A DNA stretch of 64,000 nt from Trichomonas vaginalis G3 (Eukaryota; Parabasalia; Trichomonadida; Trichomonadidae). Shown piece after piece: positions 1 through 9,314 of this stretch. Both the position numbers and the translations under genes were made by a program. The stretch covers positions 22,921,411-22,985,410 of the forward strand of contig NC_067203.1 in assembly GCF_026262505.1 (NCBI RefSeq). The letters are read 5' to 3'. Position 1 is the first letter of the stretch. Every line of letters starts with the position of its first letter. A model generated the notes under the pieces. It searched no databases. It had not been told where the DNA came from and saw only the letters and a list, made by a program, of their open reading frames with translations.

Positions 1-444
1 CTAAAATAATATCGTAAATGCCTAAAATTTTATTCCACACCTTCAAAATATATGAATTGTTTCCTTAAATTATGAGATTTGCATCCTTCTTAGAAAATTT
101 CAATTTTGACATTGTGAATAATCACCAAAATTTTTAAAAAATTTCAAAAATGAGCTTAATATCATTAATTTTTCAAGACAAATTCGGTTTTCTCTAATTT
201 TTTTGGAGTTTTTCGAAAACAATTTTCATTTTTCTCGTCAAATAAAGGACATAGAACAAAATTAAATAATGAAACAAAGATCATATATTATGTTCTTTTA
301 TTATCAACTAAGGAATTGAAGTATAACATCCAATTATAATTAAATTTCAGAAAAAGTAAAGAAATCTGAAAAAAATAGTAATGAAAAAACTCCTCTTAAT
401 AGTGCAGATCACTATTATATAACTTATAAAATTTTGACAATCAT
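1..444. other. AT-rich noncoding stretch
   Basis: No open frame of note, repeat or RNA gene was seen. The last bases before the next gene read TCATATG, so an initiator-like TCATA overlaps the start codon region of the gene at 445. Confidence 0.5.
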
Positions 445-885
445 ATGCCTCCTCGTACTTTTCATTTTTCTCAGCCTCAGATCGATGAATTGAATGGAGC
501 AGCTATCATATATCAAAAAGATGCTACGAATAAGCATGAATTTCTGAATCAATTTTTAAATTTACACTTTCCAAATTATTCAAAAAATTTAAGAAAGCAC
601 GTATGGAATTATTTAAAGCGTGCTTGCACAATTCAACTCAGAGATTGCGATAAAAACGTTTACACACAATATTATATTAGTCCTCCCTATAAATTTCACA
701 AAATTGATTCATCCGGCACCGAACATTCATATTCAATCGTTTACAAATGCGAAGGAAGCTGCAATTACAAAATAAAAGTGACACTGTACCCAAATCAAAT
801 TCCAAAAATCGAACCTCTCAGTGATGATATCAATGGTAATGTTCAAAGGGCATTACGAGTTGTGAAGCTAACAAATGCCCCTTGA
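445..885 (+). CDS. Hypothetical protein, 146 aa
   Basis: I do not recognise this protein. It has an ATG start, a mixed and coding-like composition, and no signal peptide or membrane segment. It is basic in the middle (residues about 45-70) and holds a Cys pair near residues 102-106 (CEGSC). The sequence around the start is TCATATG, which resembles the trichomonad initiator placed directly on the ATG. Codon and amino-acid usage look like a real gene rather than chance AT-rich sequence. The frame ends TGA and the next 1.4 kb to the right is empty. It could be a lineage-specific regulator or a remnant of a larger gene; nothing seen decides this. Confidence 0.45.
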   Translation: MPPRTFHFSQPQIDELNGAAIIYQKDATNKHEFLNQFLNLHFPNYSKNLRKHVWNYLKRACTIQLRDCDKNVYTQYYISPPYKFHKIDSSGTEHSYSIVYKCEGSCNYKIKVTLYPNQIPKIEPLSDDINGNVQRALRVVKLTNAP

Positions 886-2307
886 TTTTTTAGAATTTAA
901 AGTTAACATTGTCCGTACCATTGAATATGTGATTATCAAATTTTTCTATAAATCATATTCAAAAGGCCAAATTTCAACAATATGTAATGATTTGGTGAAT
1001 TCAATTCTGCTTGTTGAGGCCATACAAAAATAAATTGTGTCAAAGAATGCCAAATTCCGACTTTGCAAAATTTTGAATTTTATTCTAACAAAATGATTCT
1101 ATTCAATTCACGATTTTGAAAATTCTTTTAAAATCGTGATATACATTGAATATGCTCTTGAGTATATGGCTTAAATCCGGTCAGAAAAAAAGTGTCTGTA
1201 CCTTTACATAATCAGGAAGTGAAAGATCTTAAGGGTCAACTCCGGCCAATTTGCCACCTGAGCATACATGTACCTTAAAAAGAAATCCCAAAAAACATGC
1301 CATTGTTCTATGGTATCATTACTATATAATTGATTCATTTCTATAATGTCTAGATAATAAATAAATTGAATTTTTGTATGTGAAAAATAACTTTTTTGTA
1401 AAAAATTTGCTCCAAAGAAAGAATCATAAGTATTCAGCTCAAAATGAAACTTGAATGAGATAGATACACAAGAACATATGGTTTTTATAAATTTGTGTAT
1501 ATATGAAATCTAAAGGACCTCAAAAATGTTATAATCCATTTATAAAAATAATATTTAAGATTTATCTCATCTAATACATCTATTGGTTATAATTTGAACA
1601 CTGAATTTATACTTAAAATTGATGGTGAACTAATATATTTAAAAGTTATCAAAATTTGATATCTTATATTTTCTAGGTTATTTGATTTATTATAGATATC
1701 CCTATCGGAAAATCTCTACCAAAAAAAAAAATTAAATCTATGAAATATTTTTGAAACCATGCTTTCTCTATGAAAATCATGGAAATGAATTACATACAAA
1801 TAATTGTATCTCAATTTCTTGAGAATCGAAAATTTTATCAATTTTGAATAATTTTTCTTTTGTCTATATATGGAATCGGGATGAATGTTTTCAATTTTAT
1901 CGAGATTGAGTGCATTTAAAAATATAGAAATAATGATTTTTTTTAATTTTCATTTCTCATAATTTCCATCCAGATTCCAATTGAGAATATTTATCAAGAT
2001 GAATCTGTGAGTTATTACCAAACTTTGTTCATGAATGAAAAATTGCCAATTTTTCTACATATACGCTTCTTAACAATCAATATTTAGAAAAAAATATGTT
2101 GATGACGCGAAAAAAATTCTTCGAAAGAATGATGCTTTTCTTATAATTTAAGAATAATTGTTACTCTTTTTTAATTTACTGCAGAAATTTATTTGATTTC
2201 TTGAAATGAGAGTTTTTTTTATCATTCATAAGAATGTAACCATTGCGATTTTACATGATGAAAAATTGAACATAATTGGTTAATCAACTATATATTCAAA
2301 CCACATT
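886..2307. other. Intergenic, AT-rich, no gene seen
   Basis: This stretch lies between the small unknown gene and the convergent kinase gene. It is mostly A/T runs and many stops in all frames. A slightly more GC-rich patch at about 1165-1275 encodes nothing that I recognise. Confidence 0.5.
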
Positions 2308-3201
2308 TTATTTATCCAAATTATTAATAAGAGAATTAACAAGATTAATCAAGTTTGCATCAGGTTCAGGTACATCCGGCAGCTGGTAATCGGCTGCACC
2401 CGCTAGCCAAGGATGAGCTAATATCTCATCTGCATCAGGTCGAAATTCTGGATTGACCTGTAGCATCTGGGAAAGTAAATCTCTAAGTAATTCGCATTGT
2501 TTATCATCGTATTGGATTTCCCCACTGCATATTTGATTTTGTGTTTCTTCCCATACTTTTTCTGGGGGAATAGAGTCATCTACTGTCCATGGCAGATGAT
2601 TGCAGGTCATTGCATATAAACAAATACCTGCAGACCATATATCTGCTTTAAGACCATCATACATCTGTTCTTCAAGAATTTCGGGTGGAACGTATACAAA
2701 AGTCCCGCATGTAGTTGTCAAATAAGAATTTTCGGGTTGGTGTTTGCAAAGACCAAAGTCAGAAAGCTTTGCAGACCCATTAGCTGAAACTAAAATATTT
2801 TTCAGTGTTACATCTCTATGCGCAACACCTCTTTCGTGAATATAAGAAATTGCCGACATAATTTGCTTGAAATATAAAACTGCTTCTGATTCATCTATGC
2901 CGCCGTTGGCTTGAACAAGCTGCTCAAGATTTCCGCTGTCGGAATATTCCATGATAATATAAATAAATTGTGAATCAATATGAACATCAATGAGCCGAAT
3001 GATTCCGGGATGTGCCATTTGTGAATGTATCCGAAGTTCATTTTTGAAATTTTGAAGGAATTTTGGATCATCCTTAATATGAAGATCCACAATCTTGCAA
3101 GCGTATATTTGATTGGTAAATATATTTTTGCATTTATACACGTCACCGAATGATCCTGAATCTACAAAATCAGTTAGGACATATTGACCAATGTTATGCA
3201 T
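2308..3201 (-). CDS. Ser/Thr protein kinase, CAMK/AMPK-like
   Basis: This is a 297-aa protein that is almost only a kinase domain. Visible motifs are the glycine loop SGSFGDV (15-21), ATP-anchoring Lys in ACKIV (K36), helix-C Glu (E55), HRD (128-130), metal-binding N135, DFG (148-150), PPE in place of APE (172-174), DIW (187-189) and a late conserved Arg (R254). The catalytic loop reads HRDVTLKN, so the usual Lys two residues after the Asp is Thr. The spacing and the LAHPWL ending are typical of the CAMK/SNF1 group, which is very large in trichomonads. The stop codon lies in TAAA, the short trichomonad polyadenylation signal. An initiator TCACT sits 6 bases before the ATG. Substrate and pathway cannot be told from the sequence. 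A DNA element begins 34 bp upstream of the start. Confidence 0.9.
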   Translation of the reverse strand: MHNIGQYVLTDFVDSGSFGDVYKCKNIFTNQIYACKIVDLHIKDDPKFLQNFKNELRIHSQMAHPGIIRLIDVHIDSQFIYIIMEYSDSGNLEQLVQANGGIDESEAVLYFKQIMSAISYIHERGVAHRDVTLKNILVSANGSAKLSDFGLCKHQPENSYLTTTCGTFVYVPPEILEEQMYDGLKADIWSAGICLYAMTCNHLPWTVDDSIPPEKVWEETQNQICSGEIQYDDKQCELLRDLLSQMLQVNPEFRPDADEILAHPWLAGAADYQLPDVPEPDANLINLVNSLINNLDK

Positions 3202-3204
3202 TAC

Positions 3205-3209
3205 AGTGA
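3205..3209 (-). promoter_or_regulatory. Initiator motif of the kinase gene
   Basis: On the minus strand TCACT lies just upstream of the kinase ATG and fits the trichomonad initiator TCA-Py-(T/A). Transcription from its A would give a 6-base leader. Such short leaders are normal in trichomonads. Confidence 0.5.
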
Positions 3210-3235
3210 CACTTTTTCAATACATATTTAAAATA

Positions 3236-4286
3236 AGGGTTTCGTTTTGCTAAAATTGTCACTTTTATAGCATATTTGTTTTTGGATGTTTTGCGAAACC
3301 AAAAAAAAACTATGATATACAATGTGTGTGTAAAGAAAATACTTTATTTACTAGTTAAAAAATCATTTGGTATTGATCAAGTTATTTTTTCTGGATAAGA
3401 TATTATATGGATAATTGGATAGAAAATACAATTATATAATCTTGTACCTGGTTTAATTAAGCTAATTGTCATCAGAAACTTGTAATTTTTATGAATTTCA
3501 GATTTTCTTTTCATTACTGCTTTTCTTAATAGGTCAAGTTCTTATTTACGTTATAAAGTATGATATTTACAAATATCAAGTTATCATGTTTTTTGAGAAA
3601 TTATGAGAAACAAACAAAAATGAAAAAGATAGGAATAGCAATGAATAGTGATGTGGGTATAGAAAATGTAAGAGATATGAATGCAAAGCAATCAGTATTT
3701 AGGACATTGACCATAGATTTCGAAAAAAAAATGCTGCATATTGAGCGAAAACTATGATTATATTATAAGGCTGTCATTTAAAGCATAATGAAACTATTCC
3801 CTTTTCATTTTAATCGAATAAGATAGTAAAGATTTTTGAATTAGCTAGAAACTGATGAGATGTTTTCACAAATCAGATTTTTAATCTCTATAATGCATAA
3901 TTCACTCAATATCTCAATTTTGATATTGCGAGATATTTTTGCTATCGGTTTCGCAATTTTGACACAATAGCAAGAGGGTTCTATAAGCATTATTATCAAC
4001 GTAGAATCTGAATATCATATCAGAAAATGTCGCAAATCTGACATTTCCCCGACCAAATAGCAAAAATAATTGAATACTTTTCGCAAAAACTTTAAAAATC
4101 GATAAAAATATGAAATATAGATATTAAAGAGACTTTTTATATAATATTCATAAAGATTTTCCAAAAATATGATACCGCAAAATTAAAAAAGTGACCTCTT
4201 GAGTGGAGTCAAATGTCGAAATTGCTAGCTAAATGTTTTTTTAGCGAAATTGCGTATTGTACGTTTTTTTCGCAAAACGAAACCCT
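3236..4286. mobile_element. Non-autonomous DNA element with TA target site
   Basis: The ends are inverted copies: AGGGTTTCGTTTTGC at 3236-3250 and its reverse complement at 4272-4286. Each is followed inward by an A/T run with one mismatch, giving an inverted repeat of about 20 bp. TA lies directly outside both ends (3234-3235 and 4287-4288), as expected of Tc1/mariner-type insertion; TTAAA also flanks both sides more loosely. No transposase frame is present in the 1.05 kb interior, which is AT-rich with several cgcaatttt-type motifs. The left end lies 34 bp upstream of the kinase ATG, so the insertion may have replaced that gene's distal promoter. The superfamily is inferred from the TA only. 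Confidence 0.6.
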
Positions 4287-4526
4287 TATTTAAAATTCAC
4301 CGCTCCTTTATAAAAATGTAACAAATCGAAAAATTTAATACTAAAACTTTTATTACGCATAAAGATTTGTCACTTTTTCACATCAATCAACAAAAATCCC
4401 AGTAATCTGCGAACCACCCGTAAGGAATTAATAATAAATAATCGGTGAAGAATTCAAAAATACCAGATATCAATGCATATACACGAACATTTATTTTAAA
4501 ATACATGATAAAAAAAATAACAAAAA

Positions 4527-6026
4527 TTATAATTTCACACCTGCATCTATTAATGCTTTTCTAGTCATTACAACGAGTTGGTCTATATCAACCCATGCAT
4601 CAGTGAAAAGGGTTTTGTCCAAACAGTCATATTTGAGTGGTTCTTCTTGCATACATTCCCATAACCTTTTATCCTTCTTGTTCTCTTCCTCAAAGCGGTT
4701 GAACGTTGGGGCATAGTACTGGTGATGAAGTCCATTGAGTAATGAAAGGTATTTGTACCAGTCTCTCGCTTCAATTCCGTATGGGAAAATTTCAATGACA
4801 CTTTTTCCTGGTTTCATCCAAAGAACTTGGCAAAGGGCCATTCCATGGGCTGCTATAACTACATCAGCAGCTTCGAACAGACCCATTTGCTCTTCGTATT
4901 CGTACCATTCTGGTTCTATGAGCGTTATATTGACTTGAGGGAATTCTTTGACTAATCTCTCGTATGCTTCTTGTTGGTTGACTATTTTACGCTTAGAAGC
5001 TCTCCTAATGAATAAAACTAATGGCTTATTTTGTGGAAATGTTGGAGGATTGTATCTTTTCCAAAATAATTGTTTGAGAACTTTCCAATCTGTAATATTT
5101 TCGAAGTTAAACCATTCTAACTGATATTTAGGCGGATTTTTCTCTCTTTCTTTCGGAATGTGCCATTTTGTGTCAATTACTTTTGTCATTCCCATAAAAA
5201 CTTCTTCGTAAGTGGCCCATTCTTCAAGAACTTCCGCAGGACTCATAAACATTGCTATATCTGAATATCTGACACTTTGAAGAAGTCCGCGTTTGACAAG
5301 CCAAACAGTATCTGGATCTCGATTCATATATGTGTACCATGTCTGCCATAAAGGTATTGTCTGTTCAATCATACCGTGCCACAATGAATATGTAAGATAT
5401 CCAGGGTGATTATACATATATTTTCCTGGACGGTAAGAAAGGTTTTCATATGGAGGTCCTTTGTAGTTATTCATGTATACAGATCCTTCCCATGGTGCAA
5501 TCGGGAGAGCACGGCAGGAAGCAATCATGATTGGAGAAGCCCATTTGATATCATATGGAGGGAAGAAGAAAAACTTATCGTGTGCGAAGGATAAGTTTGC
5601 AAATCTGCATAATCTACGATCCCATGTATCAGGTCCAAAGCATTCAAACTGGCCGTGAGTGTAATGTGCGTTTAAAGTGCGTACAATTGTATTTTCGTGC
5701 TTTATATAGATTTTTTGTGATCCATTGAAGAATAGAGGTAATGCACAGGTCATTTTGTCGCTAACATTACAAAATTTTCGAAGAGATCCGCTAGCATTTG
5801 CTGCCATGACAGGAATAAAGAATGTTAATTTGTTGTCTACGTCTTTGATAGTAAAATGGCATTTACCATCTTTGATAATACATTTATTGCTATAATTATC
5901 TTCGCCAATGAAGTGTTTGGAATAAACCATTGCACATGCAAATGAGATAAATGAGAATGTTAAAATTAACGAAGCCATTAAAAGAATATTCTTCCTTTTC
6001 AGAAGAATTTTCCTTCGCTTCAGCAT
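4527..6026 (-). CDS. GT61-family glycosyltransferase, type II membrane protein
   Basis: This is a 499-aa protein. The start was set at the first ATG (6026). A longer open frame exists upstream but has no ATG, and an initiator TCATA lies 16 bases before the chosen start. A basic N-terminus is followed by one membrane segment (about residues 14-35) and a luminal domain with several N-glycosylation sequons (NVS, NGS, NLS, NIT). The C-terminal third has GT61/DUF563 hallmarks: LFIRRASKRK (338-347), AAHGMALCQVLW (392-403) and KPGKSVIEIFPYG (405-417). The family transfers sugars such as xylose or N-acetylglucosamine to glycoproteins in the Golgi; the actual donor and acceptor cannot be read here. 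Trichomonads carry many such genes and build dense surface glycans. Confidence 0.85.
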   Translation of the reverse strand: MLKRRKILLKRKNILLMASLILTFSFISFACAMVYSKHFIGEDNYSNKCIIKDGKCHFTIKDVDNKLTFFIPVMAANASGSLRKFCNVSDKMTCALPLFFNGSQKIYIKHENTIVRTLNAHYTHGQFECFGPDTWDRRLCRFANLSFAHDKFFFFPPYDIKWASPIMIASCRALPIAPWEGSVYMNNYKGPPYENLSYRPGKYMYNHPGYLTYSLWHGMIEQTIPLWQTWYTYMNRDPDTVWLVKRGLLQSVRYSDIAMFMSPAEVLEEWATYEEVFMGMTKVIDTKWHIPKEREKNPPKYQLEWFNFENITDWKVLKQLFWKRYNPPTFPQNKPLVLFIRRASKRKIVNQQEAYERLVKEFPQVNITLIEPEWYEYEEQMGLFEAADVVIAAHGMALCQVLWMKPGKSVIEIFPYGIEARDWYKYLSLLNGLHHQYYAPTFNRFEEENKKDKRLWECMQEEPLKYDCLDKTLFTDAWVDIDQLVVMTRKALIDAGVKL

Positions 6027-6039
6027 TGTCACGTTTTGA

Positions 6040-6044
6040 TATGA
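6040..6044 (-). promoter_or_regulatory. Initiator motif of the GT61 gene
   Basis: TCATA on the minus strand lies 16 bases before the ATG at 6026. It fits the trichomonad initiator and supports the shorter start. Confidence 0.45.
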
Positions 6045-6359
6045 AACAAAAAAAATCCCTCTCTCTTTCAATGTAATTTGGTACCTGCTGGTAACTAGTT
6101 TATAATAAAAACTTCCTAAACAAGAGCATTTCAATTGAAATTGATCAATTGATCATTCTCTGAATTTGTATCAGAAAATCTCTAGGATCAGGACTTTTCA
6201 AAGAACAAACACAAAGAAAACGAAATATCTGTTTGCAATCCATGGCATAGTTAGATTCTTCAAGTGGATCTTGTTCAACGATAAATTGGATATCTCCATA
6301 GAAATATTAATAGTTGATAACCGTTTTGACAATTTTTCCAAATCAAAATTGTGAACAAA

Positions 6360-7333
6360 ATTATTGATATGTAATGTCAGAATTTGTGTATCAGGGTCCT
6401 GGGAAGATGTATTCCCAGGATCAACATATGATGAAGCCCATATTAAAAATGGCACTGAATTTTCAAGGCAAAGTAACTTAAAATACTTTATTTCAAGCTG
6501 TTTTTTTCTTAAAATTACATTCAAAAGGTGCTGTTGGAATTACAACAAATAATAATGATGCTAAAGCATATGTCACAACAAATATATTCAATTCATGTTC
6601 CTCTACACACTTTGGAGGCTCATTATACTTTTTTGACAAAGGTGAATTCGTTCAAGCTAAAAATTCATACTTCAACTCAACAAGTACTGGAGAAGGAACA
6701 TCTTTTTGGTTGTATGTTTCGGCTCAGCCAAATTTCAAAAATCATGCAAATGAAACTTCAGTTTGTAACTGCGGCAGTTTAGAAGAAAACTGTAGAATTA
6801 CAACTGTCATGGTAAATGGTTTTTGTATAATGAATGAATTCAATGTTACGCAAAATCGAATCAAAAAAGATTTAGGAGGTTATGATGTTCAATCAATTAT
6901 CTCTGATTCATTTATTACCTATGTAAATGTTGTTGAGAACAACCAATCGACAGGTAATTTTAACCATCACTCTTGCAATTCAACATATCCATCAATATTT
7001 AAAATTAATTTTTGCAATTATCTAAGAAACAAAGCTAACGCAGGTCAATTGATATATTCTAACACTGATCTTTTTATGAGTTATTGTTGTATTTTTAAGA
7101 ATAAAGTCGATTTCATATTTAGAACTGTTTCAGGTACTGTAACCTTTGAAAACTCAACCACAGATAGCATCAGTTCGATGTATGCCTTTCCGACATTTAA
7201 ATACACATATTATAAAAAATGTCCAAGCTTTTATAAAACTCAATTGAATGACCAAAATGAAGAAGAAGGAGAATATTTTCTCATTATGTTTGTCAAGCGA
7301 ACTTATATTTTTGCATTTCTCTTTACAATTTGA
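6360..7333 (+). pseudogene. Decayed beta-helix (Pmp-like) surface-protein gene
   Basis: An open frame without an in-frame start runs from about 6482 to 7333. It contains segments such as NIFNSCSSTHFGGSLYFF and repeated asparagine/serine/aromatic stretches, with Cys pairs (CNCGS, CCIF). The alternation of short beta-strand-like pieces with a GG-containing turn resembles right-handed beta-helix proteins of the polymorphic membrane protein type found in trichomonads. A related-looking piece (LKYFISSCFF) lies in another frame at about 6455-6500, so a frameshift in the T-run near 6500 probably broke the gene. No signal peptide, and no C-terminal membrane anchor of the usual kind, is visible. I take it as a host gene fragment, not an active gene. 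The beta-helix assignment is pattern-based and uncertain. Confidence 0.5.
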
Positions 7334-7709
7334 TCCTCGATATGTTGATGAATAAAAATTATATTCGTTTACAAATTTTTGAATGCATTGGAGTTCCGTT
7401 CTGCCTATTTTGGAATTGGTGTTCATTCAATTTTAAAGTATTCACTTAAGATTTCAATAATCAGGTAATCTCAAACTGTAAACAGAAAAAATATATTATG
7501 GTTAGGATAATAGCCATATTTTTAAATTGCGACATGCATATCCAAAGCATTAACACAGATGTTGAATTTGTTATACAATTTTTGGTATTTTAGTCAAATT
7601 TGCATGTAGATATCAAATACATAAGTCATCGGAATTAATGTCTCTACTTTAAATTAAAATAAATTTAAAAAAATGAAAATTATAGACAGAAAAACAATGT
7701 ATAAAAGAT
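7334..7709. other. Intergenic, no gene seen
   Basis: AT-rich spacer between the decayed beta-helix gene and the 3' end of the TBC gene. Nothing recognisable was found. Confidence 0.5.
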
Positions 7710-8951
7710 TTAGTCATACAGATCATTAAGATAGAAAAGTACTTCTCGTACAAAGTCGTTAGGAGACTCAATATTTTGAGGTGAAATTGTGTGAGGAATA
7801 TGATTATGTTCTTCTGGACTTCCGATGTTAAGAGCATGTTGGATTGTCATAACACTAATCTTAAGAACGGTTCTAGTAGCTAATTTAGTTGTGGCCTTTA
7901 AAACGTCAAATGCAAAGCCTGCAATGGACAATAAAGCATCAGTAGCACTTGGACTATGCTCTTCTTCATCTTGTTCAATTTTCTGGTGGAAGAATTGTTC
8001 AGCGTCTGTTATTATCGCTGACAAATCATAATCTGTAAAAGATTGGATATTTTCAACTACAGAATTGCCTAAATTGTTTTCATCAAGAGTAGCAACAACT
8101 TGCTTTATATGAGCTAAAGCCAATGAAACAAAATAGTTATTAATATTACGACTTGGTATAGAATGGAGTAAAAACCTATCCCATATTATTAAAACATTCA
8201 AAATTGGATGTACGTGTGTAAAGAACAGTAGTCGCCAACTTATGGCAAAATATAAAGAAGATATGCTGTATTCTTTCAAATTATCGTAGAGTTTTGGACT
8301 AATTGATTGAATTGAATTGTCTATCTCTGTAAACATTTCTTGGCCGTGTGGATTTTCCAAAATTTCATTAATATTTGCAATTTGTATAAATTTAACAACC
8401 AAGTCGAAGCATAAGCCTTCTGCGTAATGGTTATCTATTCCTAGTGATTGAACTATCTTCAATGCTAAGCCAAAGCACATTAAAGTATATCTGTCGTAGC
8501 CTTGAGTGTATGAAAGTTCTGGATAAATAAGTCCAATAACGGAATGAATTCTTTTAGTTGAAAGATGTCCGTATTCTTCATCAAGAAGCTGAACACCAAA
8601 TGTGTGACAAATTTCAATGAAAAAGTTGTATCCGCGAGGTTCATCGGCTGCAATAACCTTAGATATATCTTGGCTTAAAACTTTTAGTGGTTCATTGTAA
8701 GAATCTCCAAGTAAACTTCTTGAAAAATCTTCGTAGTTGATAATTTTCTGATATAGTTCTTCGGCATAGTTTTCAAAGCTTACACACTTGAATTTCAAGC
8801 AGTATGCAAGAAAACGAAGCTCTAAATTTTTATTTGTATCAAATTCTTCAAGAAAATAGTTTAATGTGTCTTCATCGTGAATAATAGTCCCATATGTTGT
8901 CGTATTTACGTCTTTTATATGTTGTATAAATGCGTCATGATTGATTTCCAT
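7710..8951 (-). CDS. TBC (Rab-GAP) domain protein
   Basis: This is a 413-aa protein. The first ATG (8951) was used; a 12-codon upstream extension has no ATG. It shows the two TBC finger motifs in the right order: IAADEPR (100-106), matching the arginine finger IxxDxxR, and SYTQGYD (147-153), matching the glutamine finger YxQG. Farther on, WRLLFFTHVHP and LIIWDRFLL fit the late helices of TBC domains. A C-terminal acidic stretch (QDEEEHS) and a hydrophobic helix follow. TBC proteins speed GTP hydrolysis on Rab GTPases and so control membrane traffic; Trichomonas has a large Rab set. Both catalytic residues (R106 and Q150) are present, so activity is plausible. The domain is divergent. Confidence 0.7.
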   Translation of the reverse strand: MEINHDAFIQHIKDVNTTTYGTIIHDEDTLNYFLEEFDTNKNLELRFLAYCLKFKCVSFENYAEELYQKIINYEDFSRSLLGDSYNEPLKVLSQDISKVIAADEPRGYNFFIEICHTFGVQLLDEEYGHLSTKRIHSVIGLIYPELSYTQGYDRYTLMCFGLALKIVQSLGIDNHYAEGLCFDLVVKFIQIANINEILENPHGQEMFTEIDNSIQSISPKLYDNLKEYSISSLYFAISWRLLFFTHVHPILNVLIIWDRFLLHSIPSRNINNYFVSLALAHIKQVVATLDENNLGNSVVENIQSFTDYDLSAIITDAEQFFHQKIEQDEEEHSPSATDALLSIAGFAFDVLKATTKLATRTVLKISVMTIQHALNIGSPEEHNHIPHTISPQNIESPNDFVREVLFYLNDLYD

Positions 8952-9314
8952 GATTTGAAAATTATGGCAAACAATTTTTTCTGACAAAATTTAAGATTGA
9001 ATAGTTTACTTTTGATCAAGTTCACCGAGAAAATTGCACATATATTTTTCGTAATTTTTGGATAGATATTGCTCCCCCTGGGTGTAATCAAGCAAGAAAT
9101 TTTGTCTATATTGTCATTTCATGTATTGTTTATGAAAAATCATTCAATAAGAATTAAATTTCATTATTTATGTAAAATAAGACTGTGATATGATTGTATT
9201 CGACATGTATATAATAAATGTTAACAAAGAAAAGCAGTGAACTATAAAATGTGTTCTTGAGAAAGTTCATGAAATTTTTAACGTATATTATTGATTTAAA
9301 ATTTTGTTGTTGTG
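8952..9314. other. Divergent promoter region between TBC and coiled-coil genes
   Basis: This AT-rich spacer separates two outward-reading genes, so it must hold both promoters. No clear initiator of the TCA-Py-(T/A) type lies close to either ATG. Nothing else was seen. Confidence 0.4.

Noticed and set aside
3560-3757. 65-codon frame inside the 3236-4286 element
   Set aside because: No transposase motif; its length is within chance for AT-rich DNA.
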